This document shows, piece by piece, positions 9,195-17,808 of a DNA stretch of 64,000 nucleotides. The notes under the pieces were generated by a model. That model saw only the letters and a program-made list of their open reading frames with translations. It ran no database searches and was not told the DNA's origin. The stretch is from Aestuariivirga litoralis (GTDB taxonomy: Bacteria; Pseudomonadota; Alphaproteobacteria; Rhizobiales; Aestuariivirgaceae). Numbering within the stretch: position 1 is the first letter of the stretch; each line of letters starts with the position of its first letter. A program made the translations under genes and the position numbers. The DNA lies in assembly GCF_003234965.1 (NCBI RefSeq), contig NZ_QKVK01000004.1, forward strand, positions 186,001 to 250,000. The letters are read 5' to 3'.

Positions 9195-9536
9195 TCACTC
9201 TCCCTCGGGGGCGGCGAAACCCGCACCCTTGCCCTCGGCCTGCTTGCCGAGGTCCAGTCTCACGGTGGGCCCCAGGGCCCGCATGCGCTCGCGGATGTGT
9301 GCGGCGCGCACCCGGCCTTCGAGGCGCTCGGCGTCGACGAGGTAGGACCCCGTCACGATGGTCTTCCTCTCGTCCTCGCGGGCACGCGCCTCAAGTGCTG
9401 CGGCGGCCTGCGGCTCCTGCGCCAGAACGGCGTCGTCGATCACTTCGCTCCACTCACCCCCGCGGGTGAGGAACACGGCGATGCCGTCGCGCAGGCGGTT
9501 GGCGGTAACGAGTTGGCCCTTTTCTGGCGTGCTCAT
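9195..9536 (-). CDS. DUF2849 family small protein
   Basis: A 113-residue soluble protein with the DUF2849 pattern: TANRLRDGIAVFLTRGGEWSE near the N-terminus, then VIDDAVLAQEPQAAAALEAR and a C-terminal DLGKQAEGKGAGF. The family is nearly confined to alphaproteobacteria and lies between cysG and cysI. The start overlaps the cysG stop by four bases. Function is not established; the fixed position suggests a helper or regulator of sulfite reduction, which is inference. Confidence 0.87.
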   Translation of the reverse strand: MSTPEKGQLVTANRLRDGIAVFLTRGGEWSEVIDDAVLAQEPQAAAALEARAREDERKTIVTGSYLVDAERLEGRVRAAHIRERMRALGPTVRLDLGKQAEGKGAGFAAPEGE

Positions 9537-10552
9537 GATGCGGCTCTCAGGATCTCTTCACGAATGTCCTCGCGGACGGGGAATGCGATCACCTCGGCGG
9601 GCCTGGGGGCCGGCACCGAGGGAATGGTTTCGAAGGCGATGCCCTCGGCGGCGACCGATACGGTCTCCTCGATCGACACGTCGCCCGACAGGCGCACCAC
9701 CAGCTTGCCGGCCTTGGCTTCTGCCAGCAGCACGTCGGTGGCCCCGTCATAGAGCTCGCCCTTCACCGGCACGCGCACCGCGTCGCGGCGGGCGAGTTCG
9801 AGGATGGCTTTCGGAACCGTGCGGTCATGCACGATCACGTCGGCCTCCTGCAGCTTGCGCTGCGCCTTGATGGTGAGGAGTTCCGGGTCCTCCGAGCCAA
9901 GGCTCACGAAGCTGACGCGGCCCTGCGCCGTCTGCGTGTCCGCGGCGAAGAGGTTCTCGACGCCCGCGAGGTAGTTGCAGGATTCACCCGCGATGAAGGC
10001 TTCGCGCACGTCGCCGAAGAAGAAGCGGTACCAGAAGCCGCGGCGGCGGTTGCCGGGCGGGATGGTTTCGGCCACGCGCTGGCGCAGGGCGGCGGCGGCG
10101 CGGGCGAGGTCGCCCAGTGCCTGCGGCAGCATGGCATCGATGCGGGCGCGCAGGCCCTGGCCGAGGATGGGGGCCGTGCCCTCCGTGCCGATGGCCACCA
10201 CAACGGGGTCGCGGTCGACGATCGAGGGCACGATGAAGGTGGAAATGTCAGGATTGTCGACGGCATTGACCGGAATGCCCAGCGCCTTGGCATCCTCCGC
10301 CACCCGCTCGTTCAAGGCAGCGTCAGCCGAATAGACCAGCGCCGCACCCTCGAGCAGGCCCGCGTGATAGCCCCTGGCGATCCAGTTCACCCGCGACTCG
10401 GCGGCGAGCTCGTCATGGAGGGCCGGTGCGATGATGTTGATGACCGCACCCGTCTTCAGCAGCAGCCGCACCTTGCGCAGCGCCTCCTCGGTGCCGCCCA
10501 CCACGGTGACCGGCCTGTCCTGAAGGTCGACGAAGATCGGAAAATAACGCAT
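9533..10552 (-). CDS. cysG: Sirohaem synthase: precorrin-2 dehydrogenase/ferrochelatase with shortened methyltransferase domain
   Basis: Makes sirohaem for CysI. The N-terminal Met8-like module (about residues 1-150) has VVGGTEEALRKVRLLLKTGA for NAD binding and NAVDNPDISTFIVPSIVDRDP. By eye alignment, the Ser of the CysG 'GTSP' motif is Ala here (GTAPI). A dimerisation region follows to about residue 205. The rest resembles only the start of SUMT (FVSLGSEDPELLTIKAQ, then VVRLSGD where the family has VVRLKGGDPFVFGRG) and stops at 339, over 100 residues short of full CysG. The methyltransferase step is therefore probably supplied by a separate enzyme elsewhere. First gene of the cys operon. Confidence 0.85.
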   Translation of the reverse strand: MRYFPIFVDLQDRPVTVVGGTEEALRKVRLLLKTGAVINIIAPALHDELAAESRVNWIARGYHAGLLEGAALVYSADAALNERVAEDAKALGIPVNAVDNPDISTFIVPSIVDRDPVVVAIGTEGTAPILGQGLRARIDAMLPQALGDLARAAAALRQRVAETIPPGNRRRGFWYRFFFGDVREAFIAGESCNYLAGVENLFAADTQTAQGRVSFVSLGSEDPELLTIKAQRKLQEADVIVHDRTVPKAILELARRDAVRVPVKGELYDGATDVLLAEAKAGKLVVRLSGDVSIEETVSVAAEGIAFETIPSVPAPRPAEVIAFPVREDIREEILRAAS

Positions 10553-10575
10553 CTCATCCGCTCCCGCTGCTGCTC

Positions 10576-10607
10576 GTTCGCTGTTCCAAACGTTCGGTCT
10601 TCCGTAC
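10576..10607. promoter_or_regulatory. Two tandem operator-like half-palindromes upstream of cysG
   Basis: Two abutting 16-base boxes: GTTCG-N6-CAAAC (10576-10591) and GTTCG-N6-CGTAC (10592-10607). Each has one mismatch to the perfect palindrome GTTCG-N6-CGAAC found at 10695. They lie 24-55 bases upstream of the cysG start, where a regulator would control the cys operon. Binding by the adjacent Xre-cupin protein is inferred. Confidence 0.5.
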
Positions 10608-10693
10608 GTTCCTTGACTAAAGTCACGATTTCATTTGAAGTTCGGGACGAAAACGCGGTATCAAGGGGCCGGCGGAACACCCATTCATGTGGT

Positions 10694-10711
10694 TGTTCGT
10701 TTTAACGAACA
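10694..10711. promoter_or_regulatory. Perfect palindromic operator candidate before the Xre-cupin regulator
   Basis: TGTTCGTTTTAACGAACA has eight-base perfect arms around a TT centre, and contains GTTCG-N6-CGAAC. It ends 25 bases before the ATG of the regulator gene, a typical place for autoregulation. The same 16-base geometry recurs at 28582-28597. Confidence 0.6.
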
Positions 10712-10736
10712 GCAGTTCTAAGTTCAGGACGACGAA

Positions 10737-11360
10737 ATGTCAACGCGCCGCGGCCGGAAAAACGCCCCTTCACAGGACTTTGACCCGACCCCCTCCCTCG
10801 GCAAGACCATCCAGCGCCTGCGCAAGGCCTACAACATGTCGCTGGGCGACCTGTCGGAACAGTCGGGCGTTGCCAAGTCGATCATCTCGCAGATCGAGCG
10901 GAACGAAACGAATCCAACCCTTTCAACCGTTTACAGGCTGTCGCGGGCGTTGGACACGACCATCGACGAGGTGCTGCGCACCGAGGGTGGCCAGCTCTTC
11001 CTCGAGCACCAGTCGAAATCCGGCGTGCCGATCCTCGAGAGCCAGGACGGGTTGTGCCGGCTGGCCATCGCCGGCCCCCTGAACCTCGTCGAGCAGGTGC
11101 AGTGGTATGATTTCCGCGCCAAGGCCGGCGGCGTGCTCGAATCCGACCCGCACCCCCAGGGCACGGTCGAGCACCTCTACATGCTGGCCGGCGAGATCGA
11201 GGTGACGACCGGCGAGGAAACCCGCCGCGTGAAGCTGGGCGAAACGCTGCGCTTCCGGGGCGACCTGCCGCACAAGATCGTCAATGTGGGCACGGGCGAG
11301 GCCCACGCCACCATGGTGCTGGTGCTGCGCCAGCTGGGCGCGGCCGACAACAGCGGCTGA
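10737..11360 (+). CDS. Xre-family transcriptional regulator with C-terminal cupin domain
   Basis: DNA-binding sensor of 207 residues. Residues about 21-78 are a helix-turn-helix: LGKTIQRLRKAYNMSLGDLS, SGVAKSIISQIERNE, NPTLSTVYRLSRALDTTIDE. Residues about 105-200 form a cupin_2 barrel (GTVEHLYMLAGEIEV, LGETLRFRGDLPHKI). This HTH-cupin architecture commonly senses small metabolites. It is divergent from the cys operon, with three palindromic boxes in the 184-base intergenic region, so it is likely an autoregulated controller of sulfur assimilation. The ligand is unknown. Confidence 0.9.
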   Translation: MSTRRGRKNAPSQDFDPTPSLGKTIQRLRKAYNMSLGDLSEQSGVAKSIISQIERNETNPTLSTVYRLSRALDTTIDEVLRTEGGQLFLEHQSKSGVPILESQDGLCRLAIAGPLNLVEQVQWYDFRAKAGGVLESDPHPQGTVEHLYMLAGEIEVTTGEETRRVKLGETLRFRGDLPHKIVNVGTGEAHATMVLVLRQLGAADNSG

Positions 11361-11379
11361 GGAGGGGCAGGCGAGGGCG

Positions 11380-12075
11380 ATGCGCAGGAAGCTCGTTCTC
11401 ACGCCGGACCTCGTGGCCCTTGTCGAGCGCAAGGTGCCGCAGGACCACCTGCCGCCCGACCCTGACCGCGTGCCGATGACGGAAGCGGACTATGCCGAGG
11501 GCGTGTCCCGCATCATCGCGCAGCACGGTCCGGGGGACATCTGGGTCTTCGCCTATGGCTCGCTGCTGTGGAACCCGGGCTTCGATTTCTCCGAACGCCG
11601 CACCGCCACGCTCCGGGGCTGGCACCGCGCCTTCTGCATGAAGCTCTCCCGCTTCCGCGGCTCGCCCGAACAGCCGGGGCTGATGCTGGGGCTGGACCAT
11701 GGCGGCTCCTGCAAGGGCGAGGTCTATCGCATCAGCGAAGCCTCGACCGTCGCCGAACTCGACAAGCTGCTGCGCCGCGAGGTGCCCTACCGCCGTCTCG
11801 CCAGCGCCTGGCGCTTCGTCGATGTCGACATCGCGGGCACGAAGCAGAAGGCGCTCACCTTCTATGCCGGCATGCGGCGCGACCGCTTCTACGTCGACCT
11901 CCCCATCCATGCCCAGGCCCACATGCTGGCGCGCGCCGCGGGCTTCGGCGGCTCGGGGGCGGCCTATCTCCACTACACCGTCATGAAGCTCGAGGAGCTC
12001 GGCATCCATGACAGCTACCTCTGGGAACTGCAGCATCTCGTGGCGGCGGAAATCCGCGCCCTGTCAGGCGCGTGA
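11380..12075 (+). CDS. ChaC-like gamma-glutamylcyclotransferase
   Basis: Predicted cytosolic enzyme releasing 5-oxoproline from glutathione. The 231 residues carry the family hallmark FAYGSLLWNPG at about 50-60, followed by RTATLRGWHRAFCMKL and the substrate-pocket YRRLASAWRFVDV region. ATG 11380 follows GGCGAGGGC; the stop of the regulator gene is only 19 bases upstream, so the two may be co-transcribed. That link would place glutathione breakdown, a cysteine source, beside a sulfur regulator (inference). The 3' end overlaps convergent dprA by 12 bases. Confidence 0.88.
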   Translation: MRRKLVLTPDLVALVERKVPQDHLPPDPDRVPMTEADYAEGVSRIIAQHGPGDIWVFAYGSLLWNPGFDFSERRTATLRGWHRAFCMKLSRFRGSPEQPGLMLGLDHGGSCKGEVYRISEASTVAELDKLLRREVPYRRLASAWRFVDVDIAGTKQKALTFYAGMRRDRFYVDLPIHAQAHMLARAAGFGGSGAAYLHYTVMKLEELGIHDSYLWELQHLVAAEIRALSGA

Positions 12076-13164
12076 CACGCTGCCGTCCTGGTGCCGCGTG
12101 ATGCGCCCGGCGAGCGCCAGTTCGAGGAGCAGGGCGGAGAGTGTCGCCGCATCGAGCCCGCTCTCGCGCGCCAGGTCGTCGGTGTCGATCGGGTTGGGCG
12201 AAAGCAGCTCCAGCACATGGCGCATGTCGGCGTCGTCGGGTTCGCGCAGCGGCAGCGGCGGAGGGTCCGGCTCGAAGAAGCTCATCTGGCGCGGTCCTTC
12301 GCTGCCCAGCGCCTCCAGCACGTCGCGCGCCGACATGAGCAGCGTGGCGCCATCGCGGATCAGCCGGTTGGTGCCTTCGCAGCGCGGGTCCAGCGGCGAG
12401 CCGGGAACGGCGAAGACCTCTCGCCCCTGTTCCGACGCGAAGCGCGCGGTGATGAGCGAGCCGGACCGCAGCGCCGCCTCCAACACGATCACGGCCCGCG
12501 AGAGGCCCGAGATGATGCGGTTCCGCCGCGGAAAGAAATCCGCCTTGGGCTCGGTGCCGGGCACCTGCTCGGAGACGATCAGGCCCCGCGCGCAAATCGC
12601 CGCATGCAGCGCCTCGTTCTCGGGCGGGTAGATCACGTCGAGCCCGCCCGCGACGACGGCGATGGTGCCGGTGGCGAGGGCGGCATCATGCGTCGCGGTA
12701 TCGATGCCGCGGGCGAGGCCCGAGACGATGACATGGCCCTCCGCGTCGATCTCGCGCGCCAGCTGGCGGGAGAACTTGCGCGCCAGCGCCGAGGCGTTGC
12801 GCGCGCCCACGATGGCCACGCAGGTTCTCGACAGGAGATCCGCATCGCCCTTGATGCAGAGGACGGGGGGTGCCGAGTCGGTGGCCCGCAGCAACGGCGG
12901 ATAGGCGGGTTCGACGCTGCACAGGAAGCGCGCGCCGATCTGCTCCGCATGGGCGAAGGCGCGCTCGGCCGTCTCGCGGCTGAAGATGCGGGGCGGGCGC
13001 CTGAGGCCGCCCTTGCGGGTCAGCTCGGGCAGCGCCCTGAGCGCGGCACCGGCTGTGTGGAATCGTTTGATGAGGCTCTTGAAGGTGGTGGGCCCGACAT
13101 TCTCGCTTCTGGAGAGGATCAGCCAGTTCAGGCGCTCCTCGTCACTGAGCGGGCCCTTGCCCAT
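12064..13164 (-). CDS. dprA: DNA-processing protein A
   Basis: Binds single-stranded DNA and loads RecA during natural transformation. The 366-residue protein has an N-terminal SAM-like region, a Rossmann-type core (CVAIVGARNASALARKFSRQLA, IVSGLARGIDTATHDAAL, FPRRNRIISGLSRAVIVLEA, GREVFAVPGSPLDPRCEGTN) and a C-terminal winged-helix DML1-like region (PNPIDTDDLARESGLDAATL). All core motifs are intact and length is normal. It lies 11 bases after plsY, in the conserved plsY-dprA pair. Confidence 0.95.
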   Translation of the reverse strand: MGKGPLSDEERLNWLILSRSENVGPTTFKSLIKRFHTAGAALRALPELTRKGGLRRPPRIFSRETAERAFAHAEQIGARFLCSVEPAYPPLLRATDSAPPVLCIKGDADLLSRTCVAIVGARNASALARKFSRQLAREIDAEGHVIVSGLARGIDTATHDAALATGTIAVVAGGLDVIYPPENEALHAAICARGLIVSEQVPGTEPKADFFPRRNRIISGLSRAVIVLEAALRSGSLITARFASEQGREVFAVPGSPLDPRCEGTNRLIRDGATLLMSARDVLEALGSEGPRQMSFFEPDPPPLPLREPDDADMRHVLELLSPNPIDTDDLARESGLDAATLSALLLELALAGRITRHQDGSVSRA

Positions 13165-13175
13165 TCACGCTCCCG

Positions 13176-13781
13176 TCATGCGGTCTTCGACCTTCCGATG
13201 CGGGGTTCCTCGCCCCTCAGCAGGCGCGCGATGTTGGCGCGGTGGGTGACGAAGATCGCCGCACCCATGATCACGGCGGGCAGGATGAGGTCGCCGCGTC
13301 CCAGCGCCCAGGCTGCGAAGGGCGACAGGAGGCTCGCCGTGAGTGCCGACAGCGAGGAGATGCGGAACATCAGCGCCATGGCGATCCAGACCGCAAGGAA
13401 GGTCACCCCCAGCGGCCAGAACAACCCGAACAGCACGCCGATGCTGGTGGCCACGCCCTTGCCGCCCTTGAAGCCCAGCCACATCGGGAACAGGTGTCCG
13501 AAGAAGGCGGCAAGCCCGCCAAGCACGCCGGCCTCCGGCCCATAGAGCCAGCCCATCAGCGCCGCCGGCACGGTGCCCTTCAGGGCATCGAGCAGCAGGG
13601 TGAGGGCGGCAACCTTCTTGTTCCCCGTGCGCAGCACGTTGGTGGCGCCGATATTGCCCGAACCGATGGTCCGAATGTCGCCCAGTCCTGCGGCCTTGGT
13701 CAGCAGCAGCCCGAAGGGAATGGTGCCGCAGAGATAGCCGAACACCAGCGCGATCGCCATTTCGAGGCCGGAGCCCATCAT
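13176..13781 (-). CDS. plsY: Acyl-phosphate glycerol-3-phosphate acyltransferase
   Basis: Inner-membrane enzyme transferring acyl from acyl-phosphate to glycerol-3-phosphate, the first step of phospholipid synthesis. About five helices in 201 residues. The three family motifs are present: [30 protein letters not shown], and a C-terminal [16 protein letters not shown]. The chosen ATG 13781 follows GGGGGA; ATG 13778 or a TTG at 13808 overlapping the previous stop are alternatives. It directly follows the pyrC-like gene. Confidence 0.93.
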   Translation of the reverse strand: MMGSGLEMAIALVFGYLCGTIPFGLLLTKAAGLGDIRTIGSGNIGATNVLRTGNKKVAALTLLLDALKGTVPAALMGWLYGPEAGVLGGLAAFFGHLFPMWLGFKGGKGVATSIGVLFGLFWPLGVTFLAVWIAMALMFRISSLSALTASLLSPFAAWALGRGDLILPAVIMGAAIFVTHRANIARLLRGEEPRIGRSKTA

Positions 13782-13804
13782 TCCCCCAAGTCGAATGTCA
13801 TCCC

Positions 13805-15112
13805 TCAAGCGTAGGCGAAGACGGTCTCGCCCGCAACGACGGTCTCCACCGCGCGGCCTTCCAGCGTGCGGCGCTCGAAGGGCGAATTCTTGGCGCGCGA
13901 GCGCAGCCCGTCCTTCTCGACGGTCCAGGAGAGATGCCTGTCGACCACCGCAAAGTCGGCGGGTGCGCCGGGTGCGAGGCGCCCGGTTTCGAGCCGCAGG
14001 ATCTCGGCCGGCTTCGACGACATCGCCTCGACGAGGCGGGCGATCGGTACACCGTCATTGTGGTGCAGGCCCAGCGCCGCCGAGAGCATGGTCTCGAGCC
14101 CGATCGCCCCATAGGCGGCCTCGGCGAAGGGCAGGCGCTTGGTGTCGGCGCTGTGCGGGTCATGGCCGGAGACGATCACGTCGATGGTGCCGTCGGCCAC
14201 TGCCTCCACCAGCGTGCGCCGGTCGTCCTCGGCGCGCAGGGGCGGCGAGAGCTTGAAGAAGCTGCGATAGGCACCGATGTCGTTTTCGTTGAGCACCAGA
14301 TGGTGGATCGAGACGCCGCAGGTGACCGGCAGGCCGCGCGCCTTGGCGGCGCGCATCACCTCGACCGACAGGCGGCTCGAGACCTGCGAGGCATGATAGC
14401 GTGCGCCCGTCATCTCCACGAGGCGCAGGTCGCGTTCCAGCATGATGACTTCCGCCATGGCCGGGTTGCCGGACAGGCCGAGGCGGCTCGCCGCCTCGCC
14501 GGCATTCATCACGCCGCTCGACAGCGTGGGCTCCTCTACGTGCTGCACGACGAGTTGGTCGAAATCCTTGGCATAGGTCAGCGCCCGGCGGAACACATTG
14601 GCATTGGCCACCGCCCTGGTGCCCTCGGTGATCGCCACCGCGCCGGCTTCCTTGAGCAGGCCGATCTCGGTCATCAATTCGCCGCCGAGTCCCTTGGTGA
14701 TCGCCGCCATGGGGGCAACGCGCACCGAGGCCGTGTCGCGCGCGCGCCTCAGGATGAAGTCGACGATCGCCGCATCATCGATCACCGGCTGGGTGTTGGG
14801 CATCACGATCATGGTCGTCACGCCGCCCGCCGCGGCCGCCTCGGACGCGCTGGCCAGGGTCTCGCGGTATTCCATGCCGGGCTCGCCGGTGAAGACGCGC
14901 ATGTCGATGAGGCCGGGGATGAGGGTAAGGCCGCGGCAGTCCGTCACTGTCGCGGCGCCGACACTTTCCCTGGTCACCTTCGGGCCGACGTCGAGGATCC
15001 AGCCATCCTCGATCAGGATGCCGCCCCGGCCGCTCAGCCCCTGGGCCGGTGCCACGATCTCGGCATTCACATAGGCGCGGCGGCGGGTGTTCTGCTTGGC
15101 GGGGTTGATCAT
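13805..15112 (-). CDS. Dihydroorotase homologue lacking metal ligands (probable non-catalytic PyrB partner)
   Basis: The 435-residue protein has the amidohydrolase fold of dihydroorotase ([41 protein letters not shown]). However the metal-binding H-x-H after the first strand is absent: residues 71-74 read MRVF where active enzymes have HVH(L). The catalytic Asp of TDHAPH is Gly at 316 (SGHDPH). His191 and His240 are retained. It overlaps pyrB by four bases. In several proteobacteria such an inactive homologue is a structural subunit of aspartate transcarbamoylase, and a separate active pyrC exists elsewhere; I infer the same here. Confidence 0.85.
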   Translation of the reverse strand: MINPAKQNTRRRAYVNAEIVAPAQGLSGRGGILIEDGWILDVGPKVTRESVGAATVTDCRGLTLIPGLIDMRVFTGEPGMEYRETLASASEAAAAGGVTTMIVMPNTQPVIDDAAIVDFILRRARDTASVRVAPMAAITKGLGGELMTEIGLLKEAGAVAITEGTRAVANANVFRRALTYAKDFDQLVVQHVEEPTLSSGVMNAGEAASRLGLSGNPAMAEVIMLERDLRLVEMTGARYHASQVSSRLSVEVMRAAKARGLPVTCGVSIHHLVLNENDIGAYRSFFKLSPPLRAEDDRRTLVEAVADGTIDVIVSGHDPHSADTKRLPFAEAAYGAIGLETMLSAALGLHHNDGVPIARLVEAMSSKPAEILRLETGRLAPGAPADFAVVDRHLSWTVEKDGLRSRAKNSPFERRTLEGRAVETVVAGETVFAYA

Positions 15113-16068
15113 GCATAGCCTCCGCGGGGAAGGTTGCGGGAGAGCGCGTCCAGCACCGCCATGCGCACGGCGACCCCCATCTCCACCTGTTCGCGGATCA
15201 CCGACTGCACGCCGTCGGCCACGTCCGAGTCGATCTCGATGCCGCGGTTCATCGGGCCGGGGTGCATCACCATGGCATCGGGCTTCGCCAGTTTCAGCGT
15301 GTCGGCATTGAGGCTGTAGAAGCGGTAGTATTCGCGGATCGAGGGCACGAAGGCCCCGGTCATGCGTTCAAGCTGCAGGCGCAGCATCATCACGACGTCG
15401 GCCCCCCGGAGGCCGGTCTCCATGCTGCGGTGGACCTCGACGCCGAAATTGGCGATGCCCGAGGGCAGCAGCGTCGAGGGCGCCACGACGCGCACCCGCG
15501 CGCCCAGCTTGTTGAGCAGGTGGATGTTGGAGCGCGCCACGCGCGAGTGCAGCACGTCGCCGCAGATCGCCACGGTGAGGCCCTCGAAGCCTTTCTTGTG
15601 GCGGCGGATGGTGAGGGCATCGAGCAGCGCCTGCGTAGGGTGCTCGTGCTGGCCGTCCCCGGCATTGATGACGGCGCAGGACACTTTCTGGGCCAGCAGT
15701 TCCGCCGCGCCCGAGGACTGGTGGCGCACCACCAGGAAGTCCGGCTGCATGGCGTTGATGGTCATCGCCGTGTCGAGCAGCGTCTCGCCCTTGGAGACCG
15801 ACGAGGTGGCGACCGCCATGTTCATCACATCCGCACCCAGCCGCTTTCCGGCGATCTCGAAGGAGCTTTGCGTGCGGGTGGAGGCCTCGAAGAACAGGTT
15901 CACCTGCGTCCGGCCCTGCAGCACCGGCTGGCGCTTGTCGGTCTGGCGGCTCACCTCGACATAGCGTTCGGCGAGGTCGAGCAGGCTGATGGCTTCGAGG
16001 GGGGAGATATCGTCGATCGCCAGCAGGTGCTGGCGCTTGAGGAGCGGCGTGCGGGCTTCGCGTGTCAT
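15109..16068 (-). CDS. pyrB: Aspartate carbamoyltransferase catalytic subunit
   Basis: Second step of pyrimidine synthesis: carbamoyl phosphate plus aspartate to carbamoyl-aspartate. The 319 residues contain the carbamoyl-phosphate loop [13 protein letters not shown] (Gln replacing the common Arg in STRTR), [18 protein letters not shown] and the C-terminal MHPGPMNRG. No pyrI is adjacent; the overlapping dihydroorotase homologue downstream likely completes the complex. ATG 16068 ([10 protein letters not shown]) is chosen; a TTG at 16107 extends the same frame by 13 residues. Confidence 0.95.
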   Translation of the reverse strand: MTREARTPLLKRQHLLAIDDISPLEAISLLDLAERYVEVSRQTDKRQPVLQGRTQVNLFFEASTRTQSSFEIAGKRLGADVMNMAVATSSVSKGETLLDTAMTINAMQPDFLVVRHQSSGAAELLAQKVSCAVINAGDGQHEHPTQALLDALTIRRHKKGFEGLTVAICGDVLHSRVARSNIHLLNKLGARVRVVAPSTLLPSGIANFGVEVHRSMETGLRGADVVMMLRLQLERMTGAFVPSIREYYRFYSLNADTLKLAKPDAMVMHPGPMNRGIEIDSDVADGVQSVIREQVEMGVAVRMAVLDALSRNLPRGGYA

Positions 16069-16136
16069 CAAAGCCGGGTGTGTAAGCGTGTTTTCGGGCC
16101 CCGGCAAGCGCCATCTCCGGGCTTTGCACAGGGGGG

Positions 16137-17072
16137 TTAACGGGCGACCCCGGCCAGCCAGAGGACGAGGGGGATCGTCACCACGGCGGCAATCACCTGC
16201 ACGGTCAGCATGTTGGCCACCATGGGGGCGTCACCCCCCATCTTGCGGGCCAGCACATAGGCCCCGGACCCCGTCGGGACCGCGCCACACAGCAGGGCCA
16301 CCGCGAAAGCCTCCCCTTGGACCCCCATCAGCCACAGGGTGAGCGCCATGAGGGCGGGCATGGCGAGGAGCTTGAGGACGACGGCCAGCGCCACCGGCGG
16401 CCATTCCCTGACCACCGAGCCCACCCGCAGCCCCGCGCCGACGGTGAGCAGGGCGAGGCCCAGCGCCCCCCGGCCGATCATGTCCAGCACCTGGAGCACC
16501 ATGGCCGGAAGCTCCAGCCCCGACAGCTGCCAGGCAACGCCGCCCAGCGAGGAGAAGACAAAGGGGTTCCTGAGGATCGACAGCAGCAACTGCCCCGGCG
16601 AGACATAGGTCTCATGCGCAAAGCGCGCCATGACGATGACGCAGAGGATGTTGAGGAGCGGCGTCATCGCCGCGGCACTCACCGCGCCCAGCGACAGCGC
16701 CTGGGTCCCGAAGGTGAGCGGGATGATGGCGAAGGCGATGAAGGTGTGCCAGCGCGCGGCACCCTGGACGAGCGAAGTGAACTGCGGGCCACTGATGCCC
16801 AGCCCGGCCATCAGCGGCCGGTTGAACAGCACGAGGAGGCCGATCATCAGCGAGACCGAAATCGCCATGGCGCCCGCCATCTGCAGCACCGGCACATTCG
16901 CGAAATCGGCCGCCGCGATCTCCTTGAAGATGATCACGGGGAAGAGCACGAAATAGCAGACATGGTCGAGTCCCGCCCACTGCTCGGTCGAGATAACCTC
17001 CGTCTTCCTCAGGGCAAAGCCGACGAGGATGACGATGAACACCGGCAGCAGCGCAAGGAAGATCGTCGTCAT
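16137..17072 (-). CDS. AEC-family (auxin efflux carrier-like) membrane transporter
   Basis: Predicted permease of 311 residues with about ten helices arranged as two five-helix repeats ([21 protein letters not shown] at the N-terminus; [21 protein letters not shown] in the second repeat). Bacterial AEC members carry organic acids such as malate or malonate, but no substrate can be assigned. The ATG overlaps the ruvX stop by four bases, showing coupling. Upstream in-frame codons are inside ruvX and are rejected as starts. Confidence 0.85.
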   Translation of the reverse strand: MTTIFLALLPVFIVILVGFALRKTEVISTEQWAGLDHVCYFVLFPVIIFKEIAAADFANVPVLQMAGAMAISVSLMIGLLVLFNRPLMAGLGISGPQFTSLVQGAARWHTFIAFAIIPLTFGTQALSLGAVSAAAMTPLLNILCVIVMARFAHETYVSPGQLLLSILRNPFVFSSLGGVAWQLSGLELPAMVLQVLDMIGRGALGLALLTVGAGLRVGSVVREWPPVALAVVLKLLAMPALMALTLWLMGVQGEAFAVALLCGAVPTGSGAYVLARKMGGDAPMVANMLTVQVIAAVVTIPLVLWLAGVAR

Positions 17073-17533
17073 CGCAGCGAGTCGAGTGCCGCCTGCAGGA
17101 TCCACGCGGCGGCCAGCTTGTCGATCACCTCGTCGCGCTTTGCGCGCGAGGCATCGGCCTGGATCAGCATGCGCTCGACCGCGGCCGTGGACAGCCGCTC
17201 GTCCCAGAACACGATGGGGATGGGGGAGAGCCTGCCGAAATTCCGCGCGAAGGAGCGGGTGGACTGGCAGCGCGGCCCTTCCGTTCCATCCATGTTGACG
17301 GGAAGCCCCAGCACGATGAGGCCGATGTTCTCCGCTGCCGCAATGGCAATCAGCCGCTCGGCATCCTGCGTGAACTTCCTGCGCGCGATGGTCTCGACCG
17401 GCGTGGCGATCATCCGGGTGCGGTCGGAGGTGGCGACCCCGATGGTCTTGGTGCCGAGGTCGAGCCCCATCAGCCGCCGGTCGGCGGGGATCGCGGCGAT
17501 GGCGTCGGCAAGCCTGATGTCGGTGGTGGCCAT
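17069..17533 (-). CDS. ruvX: Putative pre-16S rRNA nuclease (YqgF family)
   Basis: RNase H-fold protein of 154 residues implicated in 16S rRNA 5' maturation. Visible motifs: LMGLDLGTKTIGVATSDR (first catalytic Asp), IVLGLPVNMDGTEGPR, FWDERLSTAAVERML and the closing DKLAAAWILQAALD. The sequence is of normal length and intact. It is the first gene of a pair with the AEC carrier. The 275 bases upstream separate it from a divergent hydrolase gene. Confidence 0.93.
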   Translation of the reverse strand: MATTDIRLADAIAAIPADRRLMGLDLGTKTIGVATSDRTRMIATPVETIARRKFTQDAERLIAIAAAENIGLIVLGLPVNMDGTEGPRCQSTRSFARNFGRLSPIPIVFWDERLSTAAVERMLIQADASRAKRDEVIDKLAAAWILQAALDSLR

Positions 17534-17577
17534 GGGAAAGGGTTTAGTCGATTGCGTCCTCGGTGCAAGCTCCCGCG

Positions 17578-17730
17578 TCCTCTCCTGCGGAGCGGGAGAG
17601 GAAGGAGCCCCGACGCAGTCGGGCTAGGTGAGGGGCAACTGGCTCTGACAGACTTGGGCCGGCGTCCCCTCATCTCCCCGTTGCGTTCCCCAACGTGACC
17701 CTTCTTCTCCAGCGGACGGCGCGGGAGAGG
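17578..17730. repeat. GC-rich intergenic hairpins between ruvX and the metal hydrolase
   Basis: The intergenic 17534-17808 contains CTCTCC/GGAGAG arms at 17580-17600 and a perfect CCCGAC-GCA-GTCGGG hairpin at 17609-17623, then C/T-rich sequence. I see no gene here. The pattern resembles dispersed intergenic repeats of alphaproteobacteria, but only one copy is in this window. Confidence 0.35.
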
Positions 17731-17808
17731 ACGAGTGGGAAATCCCCCGGCCTTGCCAATCCCGTGGCGGCGGAGGATACATCCCCCCACCCACAGGAGT
17801 GCCTCGCG

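Noticed and set aside
17580-17623. Possible transfer RNA or small RNA in the ruvX upstream gap
   Set aside because: Only short GC hairpins, no tRNA arms or known RNA pattern; more like a dispersed repeat.
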